A stretch of 64,000 nt of DNA from the NCBI GenBank assembly GCA_020634235.1, contig JACKCB010000001.1:1240001-1304000 (forward strand), given 5' to 3'. Within the stretch, counting starts at the first letter, position 1, and each line of letters opens with the position of its first letter. Of the stretch, positions 16,274-24,346 are shown in pieces. The notes below the pieces were generated by a model, which worked only from the letters and a program-made list of their open reading frames with translations, was not told where the DNA came from and did no database searches. Source of the DNA: Ardenticatenaceae bacterium. Lineage in GTDB: Bacteria; Chloroflexota; Anaerolineae; Promineifilales; Promineifilaceae. The position numbers and the translations under genes are program-made.

Positions 16274-17899
16274 ATGAGGTGTTTGCGAGCTGAGAATTCC
16301 TGTGTTTACCTGCTGTTTTTGATGCTCCTGGTGCTGCCGCTGGTGGGTTGTGAACGGCCCGACCCGGCCGTGACCATTGTGGCGACGACGATCCCGTTTT
16401 CGCTGCCGCCTACCTCGCCGGTAACCCGGCCGGCGGATTCGGTGGCGGCGGTGGGGGAGGTGCCGGTGCCGCCAACGTCGCCGGTGCAAGACCCGGCCGT
16501 CGCCATCAGTGCCTTCCAGGGTGATTACGTGGGCACGCCCACGCCAGACCCGCCCCGGCCGGGGAGTCCAGGCAGCGGTGGTGGCAGCAGTGACAACTAC
16601 CAGGTTCACGTGGTAGGCGTGGGCGAGACGTTGGGCTACCTGGCCCAATATTACGACGTCAGCCTGAGCGAATTGATAGAGATCAATGGCCTGGCAGAAA
16701 GCGATTTTTTGTATCTGGGACAGGAGCTGCGCGTCCCGGCCGGGGGCAGCAGTGCCGGACTGGTTGGCCCCAGCAACAAGATCATCCCCAACAGCGAACT
16801 GGTTTATGGGCCGGCGGCCAAAGCGTTTGACGTGGCCGCTTTTGTGAACGGCTACGACAGCTATCTGGCCAGCTACCAACTGGAGGTCGAAGGGCGGCTG
16901 CTGTCGGGGCCGGAGGTTGTGCAGTTGGTGGCCGACCGTTACAGCGTCAATCCCCGCCTGCTGCTGGCCGCGCTGGAGTACCGCACCGGCTGGGTAACGG
17001 AAGCGGCTCCCTTCGACAATGGTTATCCGATGGGCCGGGCGGTGCCGGGCCTGGAGGGGTTGTATTGGCAGTTGGGCTGGGCCGCCGACCAGTTGAATTG
17101 GGGCTTTTACGGCCGGGCTGAGGGGGGCGTGAACAGTGTCCTGGTGGGCGGCGTGACGCAGGTCGCTTTTGCCGCCGACATCAACGATGGCACGGCCGGG
17201 GTGCAGTATTGGCTGGCTGCCGACCCGGCCGGGAGTTACGATTCCTGGCTGGTGGATGTCTCCCCGGCCGGGTTCTATGCCACCTATACCCAACTCTTCG
17301 GCAATCCTTTTGCCTACACGGTGGACCCTCTCTGGCCGGCCAACCTGAGCCAGCCGAACTGGCAATTGCCCTGGGCCGCGGGCGAAACCTGGTATTTCAC
17401 CGGTGGGCCGCACGGCGGCTGGGCGTCGGGGTCAGGCTGGGCAGCGCTTGATTTTGTGCCGGATGATGATGGCCAGTTGGGCTGCTACCCGTCGGAGGCC
17501 TGGGTGACAAGCATGACCGGGGGGGTGGTCAGCCGCAGTGATTTTGGCGCGGTGGTGGTGGATGTGGATGGGGATGGGTTTGCCGGCACGGGCTGGGCCG
17601 TTACGTATATGCACCTGGAAACGCGGGACCGTATCCCGGCCGGGACCGTGGTACAGCCGGGCGACAGGCTGGGCCATCCCTCGTGCGAGGGCGGTTTTTC
17701 CAATGGCACGCACGTACACATCAGCCGCACCTACAATGGCCGCTGGGTCGCCGCGGATGGCAGCATCCCCTTCATGTTGGGCGGCTGGCTCTCGCAGGGA
17801 CTGGGGCAGGAGTATGATGGTTTGTTGGTAAAGGGGGATATGGTGAAGGAGGCCTGTGAATGCCGGGAAGAGATCAATGCCATCCCGGCCGGGGAGTGA
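16274..17899 (+). CDS. Lipoprotein with LysM and M23 (LytM) peptidase-like domains
   Basis: N-terminal lipoprotein signal (LLVLPLVGC) followed by a Thr/Pro-rich linker. One LysM repeat lies at about residues 112-160 (VHVVGVGETLGYLAQYYDVS...LYLGQELRVPAG), which binds peptidoglycan or chitin-like glycans. A middle region of about 200 residues (LLLAALEYRTGWV) resembles domains attached to such peptidases. A C-terminal M23-type domain keeps PHGGWASGSGWAALDF, YMHLE and the THVHIS metal motif, so a zinc endopeptidase or a structural wall anchor is likely. GTG 16268 is an alternative start two codons upstream. Several CCCGGCCGGG copies interrupt the gene, each read as PAG or RPG. Confidence 0.87.
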   Translation: MRCLRAENSCVYLLFLMLLVLPLVGCERPDPAVTIVATTIPFSLPPTSPVTRPADSVAAVGEVPVPPTSPVQDPAVAISAFQGDYVGTPTPDPPRPGSPGSGGGSSDNYQVHVVGVGETLGYLAQYYDVSLSELIEINGLAESDFLYLGQELRVPAGGSSAGLVGPSNKIIPNSELVYGPAAKAFDVAAFVNGYDSYLASYQLEVEGRLLSGPEVVQLVADRYSVNPRLLLAALEYRTGWVTEAAPFDNGYPMGRAVPGLEGLYWQLGWAADQLNWGFYGRAEGGVNSVLVGGVTQVAFAADINDGTAGVQYWLAADPAGSYDSWLVDVSPAGFYATYTQLFGNPFAYTVDPLWPANLSQPNWQLPWAAGETWYFTGGPHGGWASGSGWAALDFVPDDDGQLGCYPSEAWVTSMTGGVVSRSDFGAVVVDVDGDGFAGTGWAVTYMHLETRDRIPAGTVVQPGDRLGHPSCEGGFSNGTHVHISRTYNGRWVAADGSIPFMLGGWLSQGLGQEYDGLLVKGDMVKEACECREEINAIPAGE

Positions 17900-17972
17900 G
17901 CGCAAGCGTAGCCAGACAGCATTGCCAGCAGCCAGTACCTGCCTACCCTTACTAATGGGTCAGTTGCCAGTA

Positions 17973-18001
17973 TTGTCCTACCCTGAACCCCCAGGTAAAA
18001 T
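17973..18001 (+). promoter_or_regulatory. Candidate promoter of the zinc-ribbon/FHA gene
   Basis: TTGTCC (17973-17978), a 17-bp spacer and TAAAAT (17996-18001) lie about 110 bp upstream of the ATG at 18111. The -35 matches 4 of 6 consensus bases and the -10 matches 5 of 6. Confidence 0.45.
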
Positions 18002-18110
18002 GATAGTGCATCTCGTAGTTTCCTGAACAAATGAATGACTACTGTTATTCGCTTGTGAGCCGCAAGCTGATCCGAGCCTGATGTGCCATCAGGCCAGATC
18101 GAGTAGAGTT

Positions 18111-18809
18111 ATGGAGATTCCGCGCTGGAAAGAGGATGACTTGGGAGTCGATACCTGTTCACACTGTGGCGCCACCGTGGGCACTCGCCTGTATCAATGT
18201 CCAGCGTGCCATTATCGCCTGGCCAACACCAGCTTTCTAGACTGGCCCGAGGTGCTGCCCGTCCCCATTGTGTGCAAACGGTGCCAGGCGGAAAATCCGC
18301 CAACGGTCTCTACCTGCCAGAACTGTGGCGCGGCGCTGGAAACGCTGCCCCGCGCCATCGACCAGGAGACGCTGCCCACCCGGCCCCAAGGAGCGGCCCC
18401 CATCCGCCCCTTTGGCCAGCCCATAGCCATGTTTAACCCGTCTTTTACCCGGCCGGGGAGCGCGCTTAGCGTCACCAGGGTAAACAGCGAGGTCCTAGTC
18501 TTGACATTGGGCCAGGGGGTCACTGTCCGGCTGACAGGCCGCAGCGAATACTTCGTTGGCCGGAGCGACCCGGTGGTCAGTTGGATGCCCCACGTAGACC
18601 TGACCCAATTTGGCGGCGGCCCGGCCGGGGTCTCCCGCCGCCATGCCCGCATTTTTTACGAGCAGAATGGGCTGCACATCGAAGATATCGGCAGCCTGAA
18701 TGGCACCTACATCAACACCGTGCGCCTCATCACCCGCGTGCCCCACCCGCTGCACAGTGGCGACGAACTGAGATTCGGCTCCATCGAAGCCACTCTGCAT
18801 CTTGAGTGA
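18111..18809 (+). CDS. Zinc-ribbon and FHA-domain protein
   Basis: N-terminal two CxxC pairs (CSHCGATVGTRLYQCPAC; CKRCQAENPPTVSTCQNC) form zinc ribbons. A Pro-rich linker follows, and from about residue 130 an FHA domain with the canonical FVGRSDP, GVSRRHARI and DIGSLNGTYIN motifs that read phosphothreonine on partner proteins. In Chloroflexota such proteins usually accompany Ser/Thr kinases, but none is encoded in this window. ATG 18111 is preferred over 18081 because the residues between are unlike the family. It is convergent with the GCS2-family ligase; a CCCGGCCGGG copy spans the gap. Confidence 0.88.
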   Translation: MEIPRWKEDDLGVDTCSHCGATVGTRLYQCPACHYRLANTSFLDWPEVLPVPIVCKRCQAENPPTVSTCQNCGAALETLPRAIDQETLPTRPQGAAPIRPFGQPIAMFNPSFTRPGSALSVTRVNSEVLVLTLGQGVTVRLTGRSEYFVGRSDPVVSWMPHVDLTQFGGGPAGVSRRHARIFYEQNGLHIEDIGSLNGTYINTVRLITRVPHPLHSGDELRFGSIEATLHLE

Positions 18810-18824
18810 CCCGGCCGGGGCAGC

Positions 18825-19985
18825 TCATAACCCCTGTTTCGTCTCCTCCACCAGAAAATCTACCACCGCTTGCAGCGCCTCATGCCGGTTCTCGTCACCA
18901 CCATGCTGGCGATAAACCTTCAACTGCCGGTCAGCACTGGTGCCACGGCGCAAAATCGTGCGCACATGCTCCACCTCAGCCCGTGAATCAAGCTCATCGA
19001 TGACATCATCCAGAATTAGCAGCAGTTCCTCCATCAGGAAATGGAAGGGAATGGATTCTTGCTGGCCAAAGTCAATGAGATCGCCGTTGATGCCATAACG
19101 CACCGCCCGCCACTTATTCTCGGTGATGAAAATGTTGCGATACTGTCGCCAGGACATGTTGTTGCGGCGCAGTTTGATCAGCTTGGCGCAGATGGCCTGG
19201 AACAGAGCCGCAATACAAACCGCATCGTCCGCCGAGGTGCAGATGTCGGCAATGCGGAACTCCAGTGTATCAAACACCGGGTGCGGGCGAATATCCCACC
19301 AGATTTTGGCCACGGTATCCTTCTTGCCAAAAGCCCCCACCCGGCCCAACACCCTGGCATACGATTCGTACTCATTCCAGGAAGAGAAGGAGTGGGGGAT
19401 GCCGGTGCGGGGCAGCGTCTCAAACACCACGCTGCGATAAGACTTCAGGCCGGTGTTCTCCCCTTGCCAGAACGGCGAGCTGGTAGACAGGGCCAGCAAG
19501 TGGGGTACAAAGTAACGCGCCTGGTTCATCACCTCAATCATCACGTCCTTAAGCTCTGGCTCCTCTTTGTAGCCAAAGCCCACATGAACGTGCATACCAA
19601 AAATCAGCAAGCGCCGCGCGACACCCTGCATGTCATCCAACAGCTCCTTGTAGCGCACCCCCTCCGTCACCGACTGCTTCTCCCATTTGGCAAAAGGGTG
19701 CGTGGAAGCGGCGGCAATGGCCAGTCCGTTCTCGTCGGCCATGTCACACACGGCCCGGCGCAGGCGCAGCACTTCCTGGCGCACTTCCCGAATGTTGCGG
19801 CAGACGTGGCTGCCCACCTCCACCTGAGACTGCATAAACTCCGGTTTCAGGTCAAGCTTCTTGTCGCGGCTTTCATCTTGCGAGAGAAACTCGGAAATAT
19901 AGGCGTGTAGATCACGCGACTTGGGGTCGATGATCTGGTACTCTTCCTCGATGCCAAGGGTAAGCGGGGGGGTCGGCACGGCCAT
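18825..19985 (-). CDS. GCS2-family carboxylate-amine ligase (YbdK-like)
   Basis: ATP-dependent ligase of the glutamate-cysteine ligase 2 family, 386 aa. Motifs include LGIEEEYQIIDP at the N-terminus, the glutamate-binding SQVEVGSHVC region, FGMHVHVGF and EFRIADICTSADDAV. Many members have weak or no gamma-glutamylcysteine activity, so the true amine acceptor is uncertain. ATG 19985 is preceded by CCAGGAGAG; a further 109 in-frame codons upstream are unlike the family and cross the pepA terminator. It is transcribed from its own promoter. No glutathione synthetase gene is nearby. Confidence 0.88.
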   Translation of the reverse strand: MAVPTPPLTLGIEEEYQIIDPKSRDLHAYISEFLSQDESRDKKLDLKPEFMQSQVEVGSHVCRNIREVRQEVLRLRRAVCDMADENGLAIAAASTHPFAKWEKQSVTEGVRYKELLDDMQGVARRLLIFGMHVHVGFGYKEEPELKDVMIEVMNQARYFVPHLLALSTSSPFWQGENTGLKSYRSVVFETLPRTGIPHSFSSWNEYESYARVLGRVGAFGKKDTVAKIWWDIRPHPVFDTLEFRIADICTSADDAVCIAALFQAICAKLIKLRRNNMSWRQYRNIFITENKWRAVRYGINGDLIDFGQQESIPFHFLMEELLLILDDVIDELDSRAEVEHVRTILRRGTSADRQLKVYRQHGGDENRHEALQAVVDFLVEETKQGL

Positions 19986-20060
19986 AACACTCTCCTGGTC
20001 TGCAATTTGTCGCCACGGAAGTAAGACGAGAGACGGCGAAACGGTGGCTGAATCTGCTGC

Positions 20061-20089
20061 ATTATAAAATGGCAGGCCGGGCAGGGCAA
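20061..20089 (-). promoter_or_regulatory. Promoter of the GCS2-family ligase gene
   Basis: Minus strand TTGCCC (20084-20089), 17-bp spacer, perfect TATAAT (20061-20066), about 75 bp upstream of the ATG at 19985. Confidence 0.75.
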
Positions 20090-20104
20090 GAGGAGAATGA
20101 GAAC

Positions 20105-20147
20105 AAAAAAAAGATGGGCTGGTCCGCGGCTTGCGAACCAGCCCATC
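20105..20147 (-). terminator. Terminator of pepA
   Basis: 11-bp perfect stem (GATGGGCTGGT / ACCAGCCCATC, 20113-20123 with 20137-20147) with a 13-nt loop. On the minus strand it is followed by TTTTTTTTGTTC, a textbook intrinsic terminator 44 bp beyond the pepA stop. Confidence 0.92.
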
Positions 20148-20190
20148 AACCGCCTCTGTGTCTTGGCGAAAGGCGGATATGGAGGGTTTG

Positions 20191-21711
20191 CTAGTTGATG
20201 GCCGGTTGGTTGGCCCAGTTGCGTAGAAAATCGACCAGCAGCCGGACGCCAAAGCCAGTGGCCCCGGCCGGGGTGTATGGCCCGCCCGATTTACTGCTAA
20301 CCATGCCGGCAATATCCAGGTGCGCCCACGGGTAAGAAGTAAACTCCTTCAAGAAAATGGCCGAGGTACCAACACCACCAAAACGGCCGCCGGAATTCTT
20401 CATGTTGGCCACGTCCGACTTGATTGCGTCCCGGTACTCATCCCACAGGGGCAGGGGCCACACCCGCTCCCACGCCGCCGCGCCCGCGGCCACCAACTGC
20501 GCTTGCAGCCACTCATCGGTGCAGAACAGGCCGGCAGCAATCTCCTCACCCAAGGCCACCACGCAGGAGCCGGTGAGCGTCGCCAGGTCAATCACGGCCG
20601 CCGGGGCATAGCGGTTGGCAAACACCAGCCCGTCGGCCAGCACCATGCGCCCCTCGGCGTCAGTGCTGATAATCTCAATGGTCTTGCCATTGCTGGCAGT
20701 GATCACGTCGGCCGGCCGGTAAGCGTTGGCATCGGGCATATTCTCCGTGCAGGGCATGATGCCAATCACCCGCAGCGGCAGGTCCAGGGCGGCCACGGTA
20801 CGCATGGCCCCCATGACTGCCGCCGCGCCGCCCATGTCTGTTTTCATCGCTTCCATGTTAGCCGAGGCCTTGATGGAAATCCCGCCGGTGTCGAAGGTGA
20901 TACCTTTGCCCACCAGCACCACCGTGTCCAGGTCCTCGCGCGCTTCGTTGTGCGTAAGCACAATAAACTTGGGCGGCTCGCCGGCTCCTTTGGCCACCGC
21001 CAGGAAGGCACCCATGTCGCGTTCTGCTGCCCATTTGCGCCCGCCAATGGTCAGCCCCAGGCCAAACTCAGTGGCGATCGCTTTAGCCGTCTTGGCCATG
21101 TAGCGCGGCGTCACCACATTGGGCGGCCGGTTCACCAGGTCGCGGGCCAGCATCGCCCCGGCCGCGATGGTCTGGGCCGTGGTCGCGGCAGCCGTTATCT
21201 CGGCCAGCTTGCTTTCGTCATGCTCAACCACCGTCAGGCTGGCAATGGCTGGCGGCAATCCATCTTCGGGAACCGGCGCATCGGGGTAGCGGTAGGCGGC
21301 CAGCAGGCTGGCCAGCACAGTCGCTTCGGCTGCGGCCCCGGCCGGGAGCCCCGCCACGCCCGCCCCATGCACAACCGTGGCTACACGCTGGCTCTTGAGA
21401 GCCTGGGCTTTCTTGATGGCTGCGCCGGCTGCACGGCGAACCCCCTCCAGGCTAAACTTGTCGCGGCGGCCCAGCCCCACTACCAGCACACGCCGGGCAG
21501 GGATAGAGCCACGGGGGTAAATCACGCCCACCTCCCCCTCTTTGCCGGTCAGGTCGCCGCTGGCAATGAGCTCGCTCACCGCACCGTCCAGGGCAGCATC
21601 CACCGCGCCGGTCGCCCCGGCCGGGATGGTCACGTCATCAAACAGATTCACAATAATCGTGTCAACTTCAGCCGCTTCAATGCTGCCCTGCTTAACCAAA
21701 ATGTCCATCAT
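20191..21711 (-). CDS. pepA: Leucyl aminopeptidase (M17 family)
   Basis: Cytosolic dimetal aminopeptidase releasing N-terminal residues from peptides. The active-site segments are present: VLVGKGITFDTGGISIK (Lys and Asp ligands), MKTDMGGAAAVMGAM, and STDAEGRMVLAD, where the family usually has NTDAEGRL. The N-terminal 170 residues form the macro-like domain typical of the family. ATG 21711 lies 5 bp after GAGG; a 25-codon in-frame extension is rejected. The length of 506 aa is normal. It has its own promoter (21775-21803) and terminator. The N-to-S change in the signature is mild and not expected to abolish activity. Confidence 0.95.
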   Translation of the reverse strand: MMDILVKQGSIEAAEVDTIIVNLFDDVTIPAGATGAVDAALDGAVSELIASGDLTGKEGEVGVIYPRGSIPARRVLVVGLGRRDKFSLEGVRRAAGAAIKKAQALKSQRVATVVHGAGVAGLPAGAAAEATVLASLLAAYRYPDAPVPEDGLPPAIASLTVVEHDESKLAEITAAATTAQTIAAGAMLARDLVNRPPNVVTPRYMAKTAKAIATEFGLGLTIGGRKWAAERDMGAFLAVAKGAGEPPKFIVLTHNEAREDLDTVVLVGKGITFDTGGISIKASANMEAMKTDMGGAAAVMGAMRTVAALDLPLRVIGIMPCTENMPDANAYRPADVITASNGKTIEIISTDAEGRMVLADGLVFANRYAPAAVIDLATLTGSCVVALGEEIAAGLFCTDEWLQAQLVAAGAAAWERVWPLPLWDEYRDAIKSDVANMKNSGGRFGGVGTSAIFLKEFTSYPWAHLDIAGMVSSKSGGPYTPAGATGFGVRLLVDFLRNWANQPAIN

Positions 21712-21774
21712 CACAACCTCGCTAACCGGGGAAAATAGGGACGGCCAATAAGTCGCCGTGCCAGAACTTAGACA

Positions 21775-21803
21775 ATTATCTAACACATGGCCGGCGCGGT
21801 CAA
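21775..21803 (-). promoter_or_regulatory. Promoter of pepA
   Basis: Minus strand TTGACC (21798-21803), 17-bp spacer, GATAAT (21775-21780): 5/6 matches in each hexamer. It lies about 65 bp upstream of the pepA ATG. Confidence 0.75.
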
Positions 21804-21889
21804 GTCCAGTCCGGCACCAATTGGCGAACTGCGCGAAACATTGAGGGAAATGAAAAAGGTGGCGAGTGTCCCCAACCCCGACCTGTGCG

Positions 21890-23344
21890 TTAGCCCGCCG
21901 CCACGGGCAGTATCAGCTCAACCACCACACCGGGCGCATCCTGGCGGTTATAGATGCGGCAGCGTCCCCCTACCCGCCACAGCAGCGAGGCGACCATGGG
22001 CAAGCCCACGCCCATGCCCTTGATTTCACCGGTGAAAGTCTTCTCACCCTGGAAATAGGGCAGCCATACCTGGGCCAGGTGCTCTGGCGATAAGGTCTGG
22101 CCATCATCGCCAATCCAGATGCCCACTTCGCCAGATTTCAGGCGCGAGGCAAATACCTGCACGGTAGGCAGCTTTTGCGGATGGAACTTGAGCGAGTTTT
22201 CCAGGATCTCCCACACGATCATGCGCATGGAGCGGCGGGACAATGGCACGCGCACCGCGCTAATGTTGTCTAGCCCGGCCATCTGCAAGGTTCTGATCTG
22301 CAGCTCCTGGCGAGTCTCCTCCACCAGCTCGCCCAGCTCCGTCATCAAGAAACCCTGGCCGGGTTCGGGCAGCGTTGGGCGGCGCATGAATTGCAGGATG
22401 TCATCGACCTCGTTGCGCAGGCGTTCGCCGCCGGACAGCGCCCGCTGGCTCAGCTCTTGCAGCTTGTCCGGCGACATCTTCTCGCCGTGGCGGGCCAGGA
22501 GTTCCAGGCTGCTCAGCATCACCGTCAGCGGCGTGCGCAGCTTGTGGAAGATCATGTAGTTGAAGCGCCAGACCTCTTGCTGCAAATTCATCTTCTCGCT
22601 GACATCGCGCAGGCGGACGATCTGGGCGGTGTCTACCCCGGCCGGGAGCTTCAGATGCTCCACCAACAGCCAAAAGGCGTGGGCGGTAGATGTCTCTGGG
22701 CGCACCAGGTAACGCGGGGCATGGTCCTCGGCCGAGTCTGGCCAGCCCTCCCAGGCGTCGCGCGGCTCAAGATGATAGCGGCGCTGCACCAGGCCCAGGA
22801 AACTCTGCTTGATGTGCTCCGGTTCCCGGCCGGGGAGGTCCAGGAAGAGCCGCGCCTGGGGATTGGCATACTGAATCTGGCCCGCAGCGTCGAGCATCAG
22901 GTAGCCATCGTCCGTATTCTCGATGACCCAATCAGCCTTCATCCGCTCGGCCAGCAGGCGACGATAGCGGTTGAGCTGGATGATGTTGCGCACCCTGGTG
23001 CGCAGTTCCACGGTGTCGAACGGCTTAAAGACAAACTCATCCGCACCCGCTTCGATGCCCGTTACCCAGGAGTGGCGATCGTTCAGCGCCGTAACCATGA
23101 TAATGGGTACCGTGGCCATTTTGGGGTCAGCGCGCAGCCGGCGGCAAACCTCAAAGCCATCCATCCCTGGCATCATAATGTCCAGCAGGACAATGTCCGG
23201 CGTGACCTTCTCCGCCAATACCAGCGCTTTGCGGCCATCCTCGGCAAAGACCAGGTGATAGTTCTCCTTGGCCAACAACAGCGCAATCGTGTCACGCATG
23301 ACAACCTGATCATCAACTATCAGAATGGTGCTTTGATTGTTCAT
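21890..23344 (-). CDS. Response regulator-histidine kinase hybrid (REC-PAS-HisKA-HATPase)
   Basis: A CheY-like receiver comes first (ILIVDDQVVMRD; phosphoacceptor Asp in VLLDIMMPG; Lys in FVFKPFD), then a PAS-like sensor from about residue 135 (VIENTDDGYLMLDAAGQI). The HisKA helix has H-box FHKLRTPLTV, and the ATPase has N-box WEILENSLKFHP and G2-box GMGVGLPMV. The order (receiver first, no membrane segment) indicates a soluble kinase controlled by upstream phosphotransfer. The H-box has Lys where the typical box has Glu (HELRTPL), which may alter phosphatase activity. The second receiver or output partner is not in the window. The C-terminal end is separated from pepA's promoter by about 85 bp. 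Confidence 0.9.
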   Translation of the reverse strand: MNNQSTILIVDDQVVMRDTIALLLAKENYHLVFAEDGRKALVLAEKVTPDIVLLDIMMPGMDGFEVCRRLRADPKMATVPIIMVTALNDRHSWVTGIEAGADEFVFKPFDTVELRTRVRNIIQLNRYRRLLAERMKADWVIENTDDGYLMLDAAGQIQYANPQARLFLDLPGREPEHIKQSFLGLVQRRYHLEPRDAWEGWPDSAEDHAPRYLVRPETSTAHAFWLLVEHLKLPAGVDTAQIVRLRDVSEKMNLQQEVWRFNYMIFHKLRTPLTVMLSSLELLARHGEKMSPDKLQELSQRALSGGERLRNEVDDILQFMRRPTLPEPGQGFLMTELGELVEETRQELQIRTLQMAGLDNISAVRVPLSRRSMRMIVWEILENSLKFHPQKLPTVQVFASRLKSGEVGIWIGDDGQTLSPEHLAQVWLPYFQGEKTFTGEIKGMGVGLPMVASLLWRVGGRCRIYNRQDAPGVVVELILPVAAG

Positions 23345-23499
23345 AAGTCTGGCTCTTTCGTCATTCTGGCCACGGGTAGACTACCCCAACGCCCCAACTG
23401 GCGCTTAGGCTGCGCCAATGTACTGCGCGCCGGCCAACAGGGAGTCACAATTGAGTTGGTCTCCATTTTGTCATGCTCCGGCCGGGATAGCAACCTTCA

Positions 23500-24324
23500 C
23501 TACACATCGTACCGCCGCTGCCCACTGCCGGCCAGCCAGGTCAAGCGCCGCAGCAGGCCGGGAGCAAGCTGATAAAAAAGGCGCAGCGGCCGGTAATAGG
23601 CCGGCATAGTCAGGACAGGGCGGGGTCGCTCGACGAGACGCACGATGGCCTGGGCCACCTGCTGCGGCTGCAACGGTGGGAAAAAGTCAAGCATGCGCGG
23701 CATGCGGGTGTGCGAAACGTGTTTCTTAAAGAAGTCGGTCCCGGCTACGGCCCCTAAACGCACCAGCGAGACGCGGACCGGCGTGTGGCGTAGTTCTATC
23801 TGCAGGGTCTGGGTGTAGGCATCCATGGCCGCCTTGGCGGCCGAATAGGCGGCGGAGGCCCCACCCACAAAAATGCTGCCGGTGATGGAGCCGATGTTGA
23901 TAATATGCCCTTGCCCGGCCGGGAGCATCAGGGGCAACACCTGCTTCACCCCGTAGACCATCCCGTTGTAACCGACACGCATCGTTTCTTCCGCCTCCGC
24001 CACACTCATTTCCAGCACGTTGGTCCAGCGCACATAGGCGGCGTTGTTGATCAGGACATCAACCCGGCCGGTTTGCGCGTGAGCCTGTCCAATCCAGCCT
24101 GCCAGCGCCCGCTCGTCCGTAACATCACATTGCGACAGGTGAATACGCCCGGCATCGGGCAGCGCAGCCGCGGCTTGCCTGGCCCGCTGCAAGTTCCCGG
24201 CCGAGAGGCCGCAGCCATAGACTTCAGCGCCGGCGGCGGCCAACGCCTGCACCATGGCCCAGCCAAGGCCCTGCGTTCCCCCGGTAACCAGACACACCTT
24301 GTCCAAGCGCGACTTGCTCGCCAT
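23500..24324 (-). CDS. Short-chain dehydrogenase/reductase
   Basis: Classical SDR of 274 aa: NAD(P)-binding TGGTQGLGWAM, NNAAYVRW, the catalytic Ser in NIGSITGS and YSAAKAAMDAY. The C-terminal tail after residue 210 is hydrophobic and basic (YRPLRLFYQLAPGLLRRLTWL), suggesting membrane association as in some steroid- or fatty-acyl-reducing members. The substrate cannot be read. It follows the GH13 gene by 22 bp in the same direction and may be co-transcribed, although a role in maltodextrin use is not obvious. Confidence 0.88.
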   Translation of the reverse strand: MASKSRLDKVCLVTGGTQGLGWAMVQALAAAGAEVYGCGLSAGNLQRARQAAAALPDAGRIHLSQCDVTDERALAGWIGQAHAQTGRVDVLINNAAYVRWTNVLEMSVAEAEETMRVGYNGMVYGVKQVLPLMLPAGQGHIINIGSITGSIFVGGASAAYSAAKAAMDAYTQTLQIELRHTPVRVSLVRLGAVAGTDFFKKHVSHTRMPRMLDFFPPLQPQQVAQAIVRLVERPRPVLTMPAYYRPLRLFYQLAPGLLRRLTWLAGSGQRRYDV

Positions 24325-24346
24325 TTGTTACCCAATAGCAGAGAGT

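Noticed and set aside
16190..17413. A 407-codon minus-strand frame inside the LysM/M23 gene
   Set aside because: The plus strand has a lipoprotein signal, LysM and M23 motifs; the minus frame has none.
20320..21738. A 472-codon frame opposite pepA
   Set aside because: Antisense of a strongly conserved aminopeptidase; His/Gly/Arg-rich without any domain.
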